Shown: positions 18,716-28,588, counted from the stretch's first letter. The stretch is 64,000 nucleotides of DNA from Arcticibacterium sp964021845 (GCF_964021845.1 NZ_CAXHZC010000006.1:306330-370329); one strand, 5' to 3'. Notes: generated by a model not told the origin, from the letters alone. Numbers and translations: made by a program.

Positions 18716-19321
18716 TTAACATTTGTTAAGTAATACGTCGCGGCGAATTCGGCTAAGGCTTTCTGCTTTGATTCCGAGATAAGAAGCAATGTATTTCAAA
18801 GGTACATTTTGAACAATATTGGGTTTCTCTTTCATGAGTTTTAAGTAACGCTCATCGGCAGTAAGCGTAGCCATATCTGTCATTCTTTCTTTTTCTTCCG
18901 CTAATATTTTTTGGAGAATTTTCATCGTGAAATCTTTTTGGGTATGGCCTATTTCCGCCGTAACGTCCACCATATTTCTTTCAATCCGCAAGATTTCACA
19001 ATCTGTTATACAACAAATATTTTCATGGCTAACAGTTCGGTTCATAAAATGATTATAAGAGGTAAAATACCTAGCACTATCATTTAAATCAGTAGTGACT
19101 TCCTCTCCTTTATCATTGATATGATAATTTCTAACATAGCCGCTAACTATAAAATTATGGTATAAAGGCACCTTACCAGCACTGGAAATAAAACTATCTT
19201 TTTTCATGAAACAGGGCTCAAAAGACTCTCTTATAATCTGTTTGTCACTTTCGGGCAAAGTGTTGATTGAATCAATATAAGCAAACATCGTTTTGAAATA
19301 ACTATCCTTTTTCACCTTCAT
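18716..19321 (-). CDS. Crp/Fnr-family transcriptional regulator
   Basis: A 201-residue protein with a cyclic-nucleotide-binding-like beta-barrel (about 20-130; FMKKDSFISSAGKVPLYHNFIVSGYVRNY) and a C-terminal winged helix-turn-helix (NVPLKYIASYLGIKAESLSRIRRD). This is the common Bacteroidota subtype whose effector is usually unknown; no Cys cluster for an iron-sulfur centre is present. It lies just upstream of the DUF2306 gene on the same strand, and these two may form a small operon. Confidence 0.85.
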   Translation of the reverse strand: MKVKKDSYFKTMFAYIDSINTLPESDKQIIRESFEPCFMKKDSFISSAGKVPLYHNFIVSGYVRNYHINDKGEEVTTDLNDSARYFTSYNHFMNRTVSHENICCITDCEILRIERNMVDVTAEIGHTQKDFTMKILQKILAEEKERMTDMATLTADERYLKLMKEKPNIVQNVPLKYIASYLGIKAESLSRIRRDVLLNKC

Positions 19322-19454
19322 TAAAGTAAATTAGGTCTAAAAATTATGAGTCTCAATAAACTTTTGATAAACGGTAGAAATGGAAAACAGCGAAATCCAA
19401 TTTCATGAGCAATGCATTACCATACGGACAAACCGGGACCGTTTTATCTTTGTC

Positions 19455-19525
19455 AATGGTATCAACAATGGTTAATAGCCAAGACCATAAAATATGAGGT
19501 AGATTATATAAGGCTTTATCAGTAA
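19455..19525 (+). pseudogene. Remnant of the 3' end of a second GH16 gene
   Basis: Bases 19479-19507 repeat 17809-17837 of the GH16 gene exactly (29 bp, beginning CCAAGACCATAAAATATGAG). The reading continues as KTIKYEVDYIRLYQ-stop, against KTIKYEVDYVRVYQ-stop in the intact gene. Just upstream (from about 19455) a weaker match to the codons for AIGGNNGG remains, with a frame change and lost bases. It is therefore a decayed 3' stub of a GH16 paralog, too short to be functional. It lies between the Crp/Fnr and DUF4440-type genes. The 265-base gap 19322-19586 holds nothing else I can support. Confidence 0.7.
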
Positions 19526-19586
19526 ACCTAATGCACCGAATCATTCGATATAAATACGAACAGTTTAAAATTCATTTAGAAAATAA

Positions 19587-20324
19587 TTAGGGTTTGATAA
19601 AAATTACTTCATCTACCTTGGCTCCTTTTTCAATAACATCAATACGGACTCCTTTCACAAATTGAAACTCTAAATCACGGTCTTTTACGAAAAAAATATT
19701 TTCCGTTTTTGGACTTACTTCAAGAACCATGGAAACCGATTTTATTAGGAGGTTCGCTCCGCTTTGCTCAACATTTACAACCCCAAAGTTTTGCGACTTA
19801 TAACTTCCTACAAATTGGCTTAATTCATTCTCCGTTAGCCTAATTTTTTCTTGGTCGGAATTTTCATATGAAGCCTGATGGTCAAAACTAAGTATGCGGT
19901 GCATGAGCCAGGCATTTTCTTCTAAAAGCCATAAATGATTAAATTTTGCTGAACCAGTTCGACGACCATTTTGATAAAAATAATGCTCTCCCCGCATTAC
20001 AGCCCCATATAGCTCCCCATTATTTTCCAGTGGGTAAACTTCAATACTTTCGATTATAGCTTGACGTGTTATCTTATTATTGACATCACCACAAATATTT
20101 TTGCGAGTTGCTTCTATAACGGGCTCTGAGCCCAACATTAGGCCGCCCTTGTCATGATAAAACTCCACATCAGTAGCTAAAAACTGTTCCATCAAACTGT
20201 AATCACAGGTGTTATAACCCTTCCAAAAAAGGCTGTCCTTTTCTAGGATTAACCCTTTTAAATCTGGCGTATTTTGAGCGAAGGAAGTAATAGATAGTAA
20301 TAATAGTACAAGTACTTTTTTCAT
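19587..20324 (-). CDS. Exported DUF4440 / SnoaL-like protein
   Basis: A 245-residue exported protein. The open frame extends further upstream, but the ATG at 20324 is chosen because it begins a proper signal peptide (MKKVLVLLLLSITSFAQ). Residues about 20-145 have the NTF2/SnoaL pattern of DUF4440 (KDSLFWKGYNTCDYSLMEQFLATDVEFYHD, then HLWLLEENAWLMHRILSFDHQ). The C-terminal part (LSQFVGSYKSQNFGVVNVEQ) resembles the small beta domain often appended to such proteins. Ligand or activity is unknown. The gene is divergent from the permease array, and the dyad at 20483-20518 lies between them. Confidence 0.75.
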   Translation of the reverse strand: MKKVLVLLLLSITSFAQNTPDLKGLILEKDSLFWKGYNTCDYSLMEQFLATDVEFYHDKGGLMLGSEPVIEATRKNICGDVNNKITRQAIIESIEVYPLENNGELYGAVMRGEHYFYQNGRRTGSAKFNHLWLLEENAWLMHRILSFDHQASYENSDQEKIRLTENELSQFVGSYKSQNFGVVNVEQSGANLLIKSVSMVLEVSPKTENIFFVKDRDLEFQFVKGVRIDVIEKGAKVDEVIFIKP

Positions 20325-20482
20325 AATTTTTTGAATTAGCTTTTTATAATCTTCGCACAAACATACTACTTTACATATTACATTGCAATACATAGTACCT
20401 TGTTTTTTCTGAGCTTTGTTTAAATAGATAAGATACGGCGGTAAGCGAAGCTCATAAAATACCAAGTAACATGTTTCAACCA

Positions 20483-20518
20483 TGTCCGAAAGTAACGCTA
20501 AATGTTCGCTTTCGGACA
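20483..20518 (+). promoter_or_regulatory. Upstream dyad, copy 1 (putative enhancer site)
   Basis: A 36-bp dyad has arms TGTCCGAAAG and CTTTCGGACA. The right half AAATGTTCGCTTTCGGACATTTT is shared base for base with copy 2 at 28641-28676. It ends 55 bp before a sigma-54-like promoter element, the geometry expected for an upstream activating sequence bound by an NtrC-type enhancer-binding protein. It lies in a divergent intergenic region, so it is not a terminator of the permease operon. Confidence 0.65.
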
Positions 20519-20573
20519 TTTTAACATTCTGCTATAGAACATAAACGACTAACTATAAGCACACTAAAAGTAA

Positions 20574-20589
20574 TGGCATGGTCTATGGA
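20574..20589 (+). promoter_or_regulatory. Sigma-54-like promoter element, copy 1
   Basis: TGGCATGGTCTATGGA fits the -24/-12 layout TGGCAYR-N4-TTGCW, keeping the GG at -24 and the G at -12 with the correct spacing. The -12 side is imperfect (ATGGA for TTGCW). Transcription would start around 20599, which excludes an ATG at 20595 as the translation start and supports the one at 20634. Confidence 0.6.
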
Positions 20590-20633
20590 TTCAAATGACT
20601 AAGAAATCAAGTCTCATAAATTCGAATCAGACT

Positions 20634-23012
20634 ATGCTAAAGAACTACCTCAAAATCGCTTGGAGAAACCTCCTCAAAAACAAAGGATTCTCTGCCATAA
20701 ATATTGGCGGACTTGCCATGGGAATGACCGTGGCTATCCTGATTGGTTTGTGGGTTTATGACGAGCTTTCCTTTGATAACACGCATCAAAAGAAAGATAG
20801 GATAGTACAGGTGATGCAGCACATGCAACGCAACGGAGACAAAAAAACGCAGGCCTGGAATCCATACCCAATGGCCACAGAAATAAGAAAATTATACGGT
20901 TCCGATTTTGAGCACCTTTCTCAGTCAAATGGTAGTTATGAAGTCTTAAAACTAGGAGATAAAAAAGCTTTTCACGAAGGAAAGTTCTTTGAAGAAGAAA
21001 TAACCGACATCCTAACTTTTGATTTTATAGAAGGAACAAAATCCGCATTAATCGAGCCCTACTCCATCATGCTTTCTGAGCGTGTGGCTAAATCATTTTT
21101 TGGCGAAGCTAGCCCAATCGACAAGGTCATAAGTATTGACGATAAGTATAACGTCAAAGTCACGGCCGTATACAAAGACTTTCCTGAAAACTCCACTTTC
21201 AAAAGCGTAGCTTATGTAATGCCTTGGAAACTCTTCGAAATTAGAGAAGCTGAATGGCTAAATAACATGGAAGACCCATGGCGACCAAACTTCGCATTTA
21301 CTTATGGTCTTTTAGCAAAAAACGCAGATTTAGAAACCGTTTCAGCCAAAATAAAAGACACCAGACTACGCAATTTAAACGCAAGGCTCGCACTTCAAAA
21401 ACCTGAAGTATTTCTATTCCCAATGAGCAAGTGGCATTTATACGAAAAATTCGAAAATGGAATAAATGCTGGAGGAAGGATTGAATATGTTTGGTTATTT
21501 GGTATTGTAGGTTTGTTCGTTTTGTTTTTAGCCTGCATAAACTTCATGAATTTGAGCACCGCTCAGTCAGAACGAAAAGCGAAAGAAGTGGGCATCAGAA
21601 AAGCCATAGGTTCTAAGAAGAATCAGCTCATTTTTCAATACTTGAGCGAGTCTGTTCTAACCACCACTTTGGCACTGATAATATCCATAGCTCTGGTTTT
21701 CTTACTGCTTCCAAGTTTTAATGAAATTGCTGGTAAGAAAATTCAAATTGACTGGTTAAATCCAATTTTCTGGTCTATTCTGATTGGTTTCACACTTTTT
21801 GTTGGCTTACTTTCTGGAAGCTACCCTGCACTATATTTATCTTCTTTTAAGCCTGTCAAGGTTCTTAAGGGTACTTTTAAAGCAGGAAAGATGGCAAGTT
21901 TACCAAGGAAAGCACTTGTAGTAGTACAGTTTACGGTAAGTATCGCTTTGATAATTGGTACTTTGGTAGTTTTCCAGCAAATAAACTTTGCTAAAGAAAG
22001 GCCTTTAGGTTATAACCAAAACAACCTTATTTTTTCAAGAATTTCCGATGAAGCTCATCAAAGTTTTGAGGCTATTAAAAACGAGCTAAAGTCTAAAGGA
22101 TTAGTAGAGGAGATGTCTCAATCTTCTGACCCGCCTATTGGCATGGGAAGTACCACCACGGGGATAGACTGGGACGGCAGAGATAAATCTCAGAGCCTTG
22201 AAGTTCCATTTTTTGGTGTTTCAAAAGATTATGGTGCCACTATAAACTGGAATGTGATAGATGGGCGTGACTTTTCAGATGAGTTTGACGATGTAGGTAA
22301 ATCTTTCATCGTAAATCAAGCTGCCGCAGAGCTTTTTGAAAAAGGAGCTGTAGGCACCATGACCAGGTGGGATGTAGACCCTTTCAAGGTAATTGGTGTG
22401 GTAGATAACATGATAATTGGCTCTCCGTATGACCAAGCACAGCCTATGTTTTACTTTCTTGACAATCGTCAAAACCGCTTTGTCAACCTTAAACTATCTG
22501 GCACAAAAAGTATCACAGAATCTATTGCAGGAATTGAAAGTGTCTTTGCCAAATTTGACCCAGAAAACGCGTTTAGCTATGAATTTGTGGATGAAGCTTA
22601 CGCAACCAAATTTAGCGGTTTGGAAAGGTTAAGCAAACTCATCAATATTTTTGCTACACTCGCCATTCTTATAAGCTTTTTAGGTTTGTTTGGTCTTGCC
22701 AGTTTCATGGCCATGCAGCGTTCCAAGGAAATTGGTGTGAGAAAAGTACTAGGAGCCACTGTGACCAACCTCTGGGCTATGCTCTCCAAAGACTTCATTA
22801 TCTTAGTTATAATATCAATGTTGATTGCGGCTCCAGTAGCTGCCTATTTCATGAATTCTTGGCTTGAAGGTTTTGATTATAAAACCAGCATAGCCTGGTG
22901 GACATTCGCGGTCACTGGTTTGGGAGCCTTAATTATAACAATAAGCACAGTGAGTTATCAAAGTATAAAAGCCGCAGTGGTAAATCCTGTAAAAAGTTTA
23001 AAGAGTGAGTAG
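20634..23012 (+). CDS. MacB/FtsX-type ABC permease, array member 1
   Basis: A 792-residue permease starting MLKNYLKIAWRNLLKNKG, the N-terminal signature shared by the whole array. The open frame begins at 20595, but 20634 matches the paralogs and lies downstream of the predicted start of transcription. It has an N-terminal TM, a MacB-type periplasmic domain and a first FtsX unit with EVGIRKAIGSKKNQLIFQYL. The conserved loop SGSYPALYLSSFKPVKVLKG is followed by a second periplasmic domain and a second FtsX unit with EIGVRKVLGATVTN, then NPVKSLKSE at the end. It is the first gene after the sigma-54-like element, and is followed after 84 bases by the DUF2807 gene. No ATP-binding motif is present; an ATPase must come from elsewhere. 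Confidence 0.92.
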   Translation: MLKNYLKIAWRNLLKNKGFSAINIGGLAMGMTVAILIGLWVYDELSFDNTHQKKDRIVQVMQHMQRNGDKKTQAWNPYPMATEIRKLYGSDFEHLSQSNGSYEVLKLGDKKAFHEGKFFEEEITDILTFDFIEGTKSALIEPYSIMLSERVAKSFFGEASPIDKVISIDDKYNVKVTAVYKDFPENSTFKSVAYVMPWKLFEIREAEWLNNMEDPWRPNFAFTYGLLAKNADLETVSAKIKDTRLRNLNARLALQKPEVFLFPMSKWHLYEKFENGINAGGRIEYVWLFGIVGLFVLFLACINFMNLSTAQSERKAKEVGIRKAIGSKKNQLIFQYLSESVLTTTLALIISIALVFLLLPSFNEIAGKKIQIDWLNPIFWSILIGFTLFVGLLSGSYPALYLSSFKPVKVLKGTFKAGKMASLPRKALVVVQFTVSIALIIGTLVVFQQINFAKERPLGYNQNNLIFSRISDEAHQSFEAIKNELKSKGLVEEMSQSSDPPIGMGSTTTGIDWDGRDKSQSLEVPFFGVSKDYGATINWNVIDGRDFSDEFDDVGKSFIVNQAAAELFEKGAVGTMTRWDVDPFKVIGVVDNMIIGSPYDQAQPMFYFLDNRQNRFVNLKLSGTKSITESIAGIESVFAKFDPENAFSYEFVDEAYATKFSGLERLSKLINIFATLAILISFLGLFGLASFMAMQRSKEIGVRKVLGATVTNLWAMLSKDFIILVIISMLIAAPVAAYFMNSWLEGFDYKTSIAWWTFAVTGLGALIITISTVSYQSIKAAVVNPVKSLKSE

Positions 23013-23096
23013 CTCTAAGTTTCGCTGTCATTGACAGGAAGAGGAATTACTTGAACTAATAAATTGAAATTTAAAAGCCTTAAACAAATAACATTT

Positions 23097-23804
23097 ATGA
23101 AAAACATATTAAAAATATTCGCCTTAGGTCTAGTCGTTCTATTTGCGGCTACCGCCTCAAACGCTCAAAAAGTACATGTCAATCATTTTGACAAGGTAGT
23201 GGTCAACCCTGACATTGAGGTTGTCTTTGTTCATGGTTCAGAAGAATCTGTCAACATAAAAAGAAGCTTTATAGATGAGGATAAAATTCAGATAAAAGTA
23301 GAAAACAATAGCCTAAAGCTCTCCATTGAAGGCCGGAACCTTGATAAGAATTATAAGCATAATGGCACCAAAGCTTATCTAGTGGTAACCTATAGAGATT
23401 TGGAAGAGGTAGTTTTAAAAGGAGACCAAGATGTTCTTTTTGAAAATAAACTTGTGGCTCGGGACTTTGAAATAAATATCTATGGCGACTCAGAAGTCAC
23501 TATGAATGAGGTGGATATAGATTTTATGGAAACAAACATATACGGTGACCATACCCTCCGAATAAAATCAGGAAACATTAACAATCACGATTATACCGTT
23601 TTTGGTGATTGCGATGTGAACACGATGAATGTAGATAATGATGTCACTAAACTGGTAATATTTGGTGATGCTAGTTTCGATATCCATGTAAATGAGCTCT
23701 TAAAAATAAAAACGCTGGGCGATGCCGATGTTACCTATTCAGGAAACCCAAAAATAAGCAAAGGGCTTTCATTAGGTGATACGAGTATTCGTAGAGCCAG
23801 ATAA
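23097..23804 (+). CDS. Exported DUF2807 (head GIN domain) protein
   Basis: A 235-residue exported protein. The ATG at 23097 is chosen over a TTG at 23064 because it begins the signal peptide (MKNILKIFALGLVVLFAATASNAQ). The mature part is a right-handed beta-helix-like DUF2807 domain with repeating strands: YGDSEVTMNEVDI, YGDHTLRIKSGNI, FGDCDVNTMNV, FGDASFDIHV, LGDADVTYSG, and a final LGDTSIRR. The regular xGDxxx turns are visible. These periplasmic or surface proteins are common in Bacteroidota but have no firm function. It lies inside the permease array on the same strand, 41 bases before the next permease, so it is probably part of that transcription unit. Confidence 0.88.
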   Translation: MKNILKIFALGLVVLFAATASNAQKVHVNHFDKVVVNPDIEVVFVHGSEESVNIKRSFIDEDKIQIKVENNSLKLSIEGRNLDKNYKHNGTKAYLVVTYRDLEEVVLKGDQDVLFENKLVARDFEINIYGDSEVTMNEVDIDFMETNIYGDHTLRIKSGNINNHDYTVFGDCDVNTMNVDNDVTKLVIFGDASFDIHVNELLKIKTLGDADVTYSGNPKISKGLSLGDTSIRRAR

Positions 23805-23845
23805 GTAGATTAAATCTCTTTTTACAGCAAATTCTACAAAAAATC

Positions 23846-26203
23846 ATGCTCAAAAATCACATCAAAATAGCTTGGAGAACCTTAGTTAGAAATAGAGTCT
23901 ATTCCATTATTAATATTAGTGGCCTAGCTGTCGGCATGACCGTTACCATGCTAATCAGTTTGTGGATTTGGGATGAAATATCTTTTGACAAATACCACCA
24001 GCACTCTGATAGAATTTTTAAAGTTCTTACAAATAATACCTACGAAAACGGAAAAATCGAAACTTATCCAGTTACACCGTCTAAATTAAAAGATGTAATA
24101 AAAAACGAAATACCTGAAGTAGAACAGGTATCTCATCATAGTTTTGGGTCTGACATGCTAATCAAGCATGGCAATAACAGCTATGTTGAAAACGGACTTT
24201 ATGCTGATTCTTACCTTTTTAAAATCTTGGACTTCAGTATTACTGATGGAAGTAAAGCAAAGCCGCTACATGGGTTGAATTCCATTTCAATATCAAAGAG
24301 TCTTTCAAAAAAGCTATTTAAAAATGACGACCCAATAGGTAAAACACTCCAAATAGCTCAAAAATACACGCTACAGGTAAGTAGTGTTTTTGAAGATACC
24401 CCCAAAAATTCCTCTTTACGATTTGATTATATATTGCCAATAGAACTTTTTCTAAAGGAAAATCCATGGACTCAAAATTGGCAGAGTGGGGCTATCACTA
24501 CCCTAGTACTTTTAAAGCCTAAAATGTCACCTGAGCAGGTAAACTTAAAGCTAGCAGGTCTTATCAAAAAGAACTGTAGCAACTGCACCACCACACCATT
24601 CATTTTTCAATATTCTAAATTAAGACTATATAGTGATTTTGAAAACGGTAAAAATGCAGGCGGAAAGATATGGCAAATCATTCTTTTTGGAGTTATCGCT
24701 TTCTTTATTCTAGCCATGGCTTGTATAAATTTCATAAATATATCGATTGCAAAATCTACTATTAGAATGAAGGAAGTTGGTGTCCGAAAGTCTATTGGTG
24801 CACCGAAGTCAAACTTAGTATTTCAGTTTATGACGGAGGCATTATTAACTTCATTCATAGCTATGGGAGCTGCCTTATTTCTACTCTATCTATCCATGCC
24901 TCTATTTCAAGAAGTTACCGAGAAATCAATTTCACTTTGGCCCACCAATCCATTTATGTTAGCAGCCTTAGTGCTATTGACCATTTTAACAGGAGTTTTA
25001 GCTGGTGGATATCCTGCATTTTTACTTTCAAACATGAAACCTATAAAGGCCTTTAAGGATGATATTTCAAATAACTTTAAAGGTGCCGGACTACGTAAAT
25101 TTTTAGTCATAGGTCAATTTGCCACAGCAATTCTACTGGTGATTGGTAGTATATTGGTTTACAAGCAAATGGACTTTATCAATAAGAAGAACCTTGGTTT
25201 TAATAAGAGTAACATTCTGGTAGTTGACCAAAACGATGGAATTCTTAATAATTACGCGAGTTTACAAAATGAAATAAAGCAATTGCCCTTCGTAAAAAAC
25301 ATGGCTTTTGCTGGAAGTAGTGTATTTACTGTTCCCATAACCTCCACAGACCCAGAATGGAATGGAAAACCTAATGGCTCTTCTTTAATTTTTAAAATAT
25401 TAAGATGCGACGACGCATTTATTCCGACCATGGAAATGGAAATGTTAGCTGGGAGAAACTTTAGTAGCAGCACAGATTCTTCTAATTATATTATTAATTC
25501 CAAGGCAATGAAAGCCATGAGCTATACCCTAGAAAATGCCATTGGGCAGAAACTAAAAATGTGGAATGGAGAGGGTAGAATCATTGGTGTTCTGGACGAC
25601 TTCCATAATGATAATCTACAGTCAAAGATTCAACCAATGGTATTAATGTACTCGCAAAACCTTGGGGAGCATTACTACATAAAAATTAGCGAGAGCAATG
25701 ACCTCAGCAGTCAAATTGCCCAGTTAAAAGCAGTTTTTAATAAAAACAATGCTGAATATCCCTTTGAATACACCCTCTTAGAAGATGCTTTCAAACATGA
25801 ATATAAAACCGAAGCTATGCTAAGTAAGCTCTCCCTATTCTTCACTTTCATTGGTATATTTATTTCGGCTATCGGACTTTTTAGTTTGTCTAGTTTCGTT
25901 GCAGAGCAACGCACCAAAGAAATAGGAATCCGTAAAGTTTTGGGTGCCTCAGTCAGCAGTCTCTTACACCTTATGTCTAAAGAATTCTTTGCTTTAGTAC
26001 TAGTTGCATGCTTGATTGCCGCTCCCATATCATGGTACTTCATGAACGAATGGCTTCAAAAATATACCTACAGAATTGAAATCAGCGGCTGGGTATTCTT
26101 CTTGACGGCCATTGGAGCTTTAGCTCTTACATTGTTTACAATTAGTTTTCAGGTTCTTAAAACCTCCCTAAGAAACCCTGTTGATAGTTTACGAAACGAA
26201 TAA
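23846..26203 (+). CDS. MacB/FtsX-type ABC permease, array member 2
   Basis: A 785-residue paralog with the standard two-unit layout. Its own signatures are MLKNHIKIAWRTLVRN at the start, EVGVRKSIGAPKSNLVFQFM in unit 1, GGYPAFLLSNMKPIKAFK in the central loop, EIGIRKVLGASVSSLLHLM in unit 2 and NPVDSLRNE at the end. The periplasmic part of unit 1 has a CSNC Cys pair (KKNCSNCTTTPF) not seen in the other members, which could form a disulfide. The stop is 6 bases before the next permease start, so translation of the two is probably coupled. Confidence 0.92.
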   Translation: MLKNHIKIAWRTLVRNRVYSIINISGLAVGMTVTMLISLWIWDEISFDKYHQHSDRIFKVLTNNTYENGKIETYPVTPSKLKDVIKNEIPEVEQVSHHSFGSDMLIKHGNNSYVENGLYADSYLFKILDFSITDGSKAKPLHGLNSISISKSLSKKLFKNDDPIGKTLQIAQKYTLQVSSVFEDTPKNSSLRFDYILPIELFLKENPWTQNWQSGAITTLVLLKPKMSPEQVNLKLAGLIKKNCSNCTTTPFIFQYSKLRLYSDFENGKNAGGKIWQIILFGVIAFFILAMACINFINISIAKSTIRMKEVGVRKSIGAPKSNLVFQFMTEALLTSFIAMGAALFLLYLSMPLFQEVTEKSISLWPTNPFMLAALVLLTILTGVLAGGYPAFLLSNMKPIKAFKDDISNNFKGAGLRKFLVIGQFATAILLVIGSILVYKQMDFINKKNLGFNKSNILVVDQNDGILNNYASLQNEIKQLPFVKNMAFAGSSVFTVPITSTDPEWNGKPNGSSLIFKILRCDDAFIPTMEMEMLAGRNFSSSTDSSNYIINSKAMKAMSYTLENAIGQKLKMWNGEGRIIGVLDDFHNDNLQSKIQPMVLMYSQNLGEHYYIKISESNDLSSQIAQLKAVFNKNNAEYPFEYTLLEDAFKHEYKTEAMLSKLSLFFTFIGIFISAIGLFSLSSFVAEQRTKEIGIRKVLGASVSSLLHLMSKEFFALVLVACLIAAPISWYFMNEWLQKYTYRIEISGWVFFLTAIGALALTLFTISFQVLKTSLRNPVDSLRNE

Positions 26204-26209
26204 AAAAAC

Positions 26210-28588
26210 ATGCTTAAAAATTACATCAAAATTGGTTGGAGGAATATCCTCAAAAGCAAAGGGTCTTTTGCGATAAATATCATTGGGCTTTCCACGGGTT
26301 TGGCCTGTTTTATTCTAATTGGTTTATGGGTCAAGGATGAACTCAGTGTAGATAAGTTTCATGAAAACAATACGCAGCTTTATCAAGTAATGGAAGTTCA
26401 GGAAGCCAATGGCGATATTTCTGTAAATCCAGACACACAGGGCTTGCTAGCAGAAACCATGGCAAAAGACCTCCCAGAAGTAGAAAAGGCAACTACTTTC
26501 TTTTCATTAGTAAATGAGGGCTATGATTTCAATCTAAAAACGCCTCAAAATAAGATTGTGAAGGCAGGAGCCATTTTTGCCGATAAACCTTTCTTTGAAA
26601 TATTCACATATCCACTTATTCAAGGTAATGCTTCGCAAGTTTTTAATCAAAAAGAATCCGTGGTAATCTCTGAAAGCCTTGCTCAAAAGATTTTTGGTTC
26701 TTCTGATGTTTTAGGCGAAACTATCGATTGCACATTTTTTGGCATGGGTGTTTTGGCAAAAGTTACTGGTGTCATGAAAGATGTACCGGAAAATAGCACT
26801 ATGCAGTTTGATTTTGTGCTAACCAAAGGAACTCTCTTTGACATGGTACCAAACTTCAAGGAATGGAACAACGAAGGCACAAACACCTTTTTAACGTTAA
26901 AAGAAGGGACTGATATTGACGCTTTCAATGCCAAAATCAAAAATTTTGTTCATACTTATAGTAACGATACCCGCTTTACTGCTTTTGTAAGACCTTATTC
27001 CGAGGCTTATTTATATGGCACCTATGAAAACGGTGTACAATCTGGTGGAAGAATAAACTATGTTAAACTCTTCTCCGTCATTGGTCTGTTCATTCTGGCT
27101 ATAGCCTGTATCAACTTTATGAATTTAAGTACAGCTACCGCCTCAAAAAGAGAAAAAGAAATTGGCATAAAAAAAGCTGTGGGTTCATCCAGAAGTGGTT
27201 TAATACTTCAGTTTTTGTCAGAATCTGTCATGACAGTTCTCTTTGCTCTGGTGGTGGCTGTGTTTTTGGTTTTGATTCTGTTACCACAATTCAATGAAAT
27301 TACCGATAAATCTATTGCTCTTGACATAGACCTCCTCACCTTTGTTTATCTTATCCTTGGAGCTGTCATTACAGGTATAATCTCAGGTTACTATCCTGCT
27401 TTTTATCTTTCAGGAATCACGACCATTGGCATTTTAAAAGGTAAAGTAAAATCCTCTTTTAGTGAGGTTTTGGCTAGAAAAGGGTTGGTTATTTTTCAAT
27501 TCTCCATATCGCTTTTTTTAATTGTAGCCGTACTGGCGGTGTATAATCAGGTACAGTTTATTCAAAACATGAACTTAGGTTATGACAGAGAAAACGTACT
27601 TTACATAGAGCGAGATGGGCCTTTAATGGAAAAGTCTGAAGCGTTTTTAAACAGAGCTAAAGAGTTTCCTGAAATTTTAAATGCCTCATCAATCCAAGGA
27701 GCCATTGCTCAGTCTGGCGACAACTCCAATACCTCAGGACTCGACTGGCAGGGACGCGACCCTGAAGTAAATCTGGTTTACGCAATTAAAACCGTAGACT
27801 ATGACTTAATAGAAACGCTAAACATAGAAATGGTAGAAGGGCGAAGCTTCTCTCGTGAATTTGGAGCGGAAAACGAAAATCTCATATTTAATGAGACCGC
27901 CATTAAAGCCATGGGAATAGAGAACCCGATAGGAAAGAAAATTAACATGTGGGGGGAAGAGAAAACCATTGTAGGAGTCACAAAAGACTTTTTTGCAAAC
28001 TCCATTCATGAGACTATCCGACCCATGCTCTTTCGATTTTCACCCGAACGTACCTCACAGTTTGTCTTTAAAATTGTTAAAGGAAAAGAAGCGGTGGCAA
28101 TAGCAAACCTAGAAGACCTTTACAATGAGTTTAACAGAGGCTACCCGTTCAATTACTCCTTTATGGATGATAATTATCAAAAGCTCTATGCCTCAGAACA
28201 ACGAGTAGCCAAACTTTCACGCTATTTCGCAGGATTAGCCATTCTTATTTCATGCTTAGGATTATTTGGTCTTGCCATGTTTAACGCCAAACAAAGAGCG
28301 AAAGAAATTGGCATCAGAAAAGTACTAGGAGCCTCGGTAATCAAAGTAGTTTTGATGCTTTCCAGTGATTTTATCAAATTAACACTAGTAGCAGCAATAA
28401 TAGCATTTCCACTAAGCTGGTATGGTATCAATAAATGGCTGGACGGCTATGCCTACAAAGCTGACCTTGCATACTCGATTTTCATATACTCGTTTATCGG
28501 AATAATTTTGATAACCGTAATTACTGTAAGCTATCAGGCCATTAAAGCTGCCTTAGTCAACCCTGTAGAGAGTTTAAAGAGTGAATAA
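26210..28588 (+). CDS. MacB/FtsX-type ABC permease, array member 3
   Basis: A 792-residue paralog. Signatures: MLKNYIKIGWRNILKSKG, EIGIKKAVGSSRSGLILQFL in unit 1, SGYYPAFYLSGITTIGILKG in the loop, EIGIRKVLGASVIKVVLML in unit 2, and NPVESLKSE at the end. It is the last gene of the first putative sigma-54 transcription unit (20634-28588); the 202-base gap that follows carries the second copy of the dyad and promoter. Substrate is unknown. Confidence 0.92.
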   Translation: MLKNYIKIGWRNILKSKGSFAINIIGLSTGLACFILIGLWVKDELSVDKFHENNTQLYQVMEVQEANGDISVNPDTQGLLAETMAKDLPEVEKATTFFSLVNEGYDFNLKTPQNKIVKAGAIFADKPFFEIFTYPLIQGNASQVFNQKESVVISESLAQKIFGSSDVLGETIDCTFFGMGVLAKVTGVMKDVPENSTMQFDFVLTKGTLFDMVPNFKEWNNEGTNTFLTLKEGTDIDAFNAKIKNFVHTYSNDTRFTAFVRPYSEAYLYGTYENGVQSGGRINYVKLFSVIGLFILAIACINFMNLSTATASKREKEIGIKKAVGSSRSGLILQFLSESVMTVLFALVVAVFLVLILLPQFNEITDKSIALDIDLLTFVYLILGAVITGIISGYYPAFYLSGITTIGILKGKVKSSFSEVLARKGLVIFQFSISLFLIVAVLAVYNQVQFIQNMNLGYDRENVLYIERDGPLMEKSEAFLNRAKEFPEILNASSIQGAIAQSGDNSNTSGLDWQGRDPEVNLVYAIKTVDYDLIETLNIEMVEGRSFSREFGAENENLIFNETAIKAMGIENPIGKKINMWGEEKTIVGVTKDFFANSIHETIRPMLFRFSPERTSQFVFKIVKGKEAVAIANLEDLYNEFNRGYPFNYSFMDDNYQKLYASEQRVAKLSRYFAGLAILISCLGLFGLAMFNAKQRAKEIGIRKVLGASVIKVVLMLSSDFIKLTLVAAIIAFPLSWYGINKWLDGYAYKADLAYSIFIYSFIGIILITVITVSYQAIKAALVNPVESLKSE

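Noticed and set aside
19353..19544. Minus-strand 63-codon frame
   Set aside because: It is the antisense shadow of the GH16 remnant region and has no protein features.
20595..20633. Earlier ATG start for permease 1 (MTKKSSLINSNQT)
   Set aside because: It would lie upstream of the predicted start of transcription, and every paralog begins at the MLKN/MIKN position.
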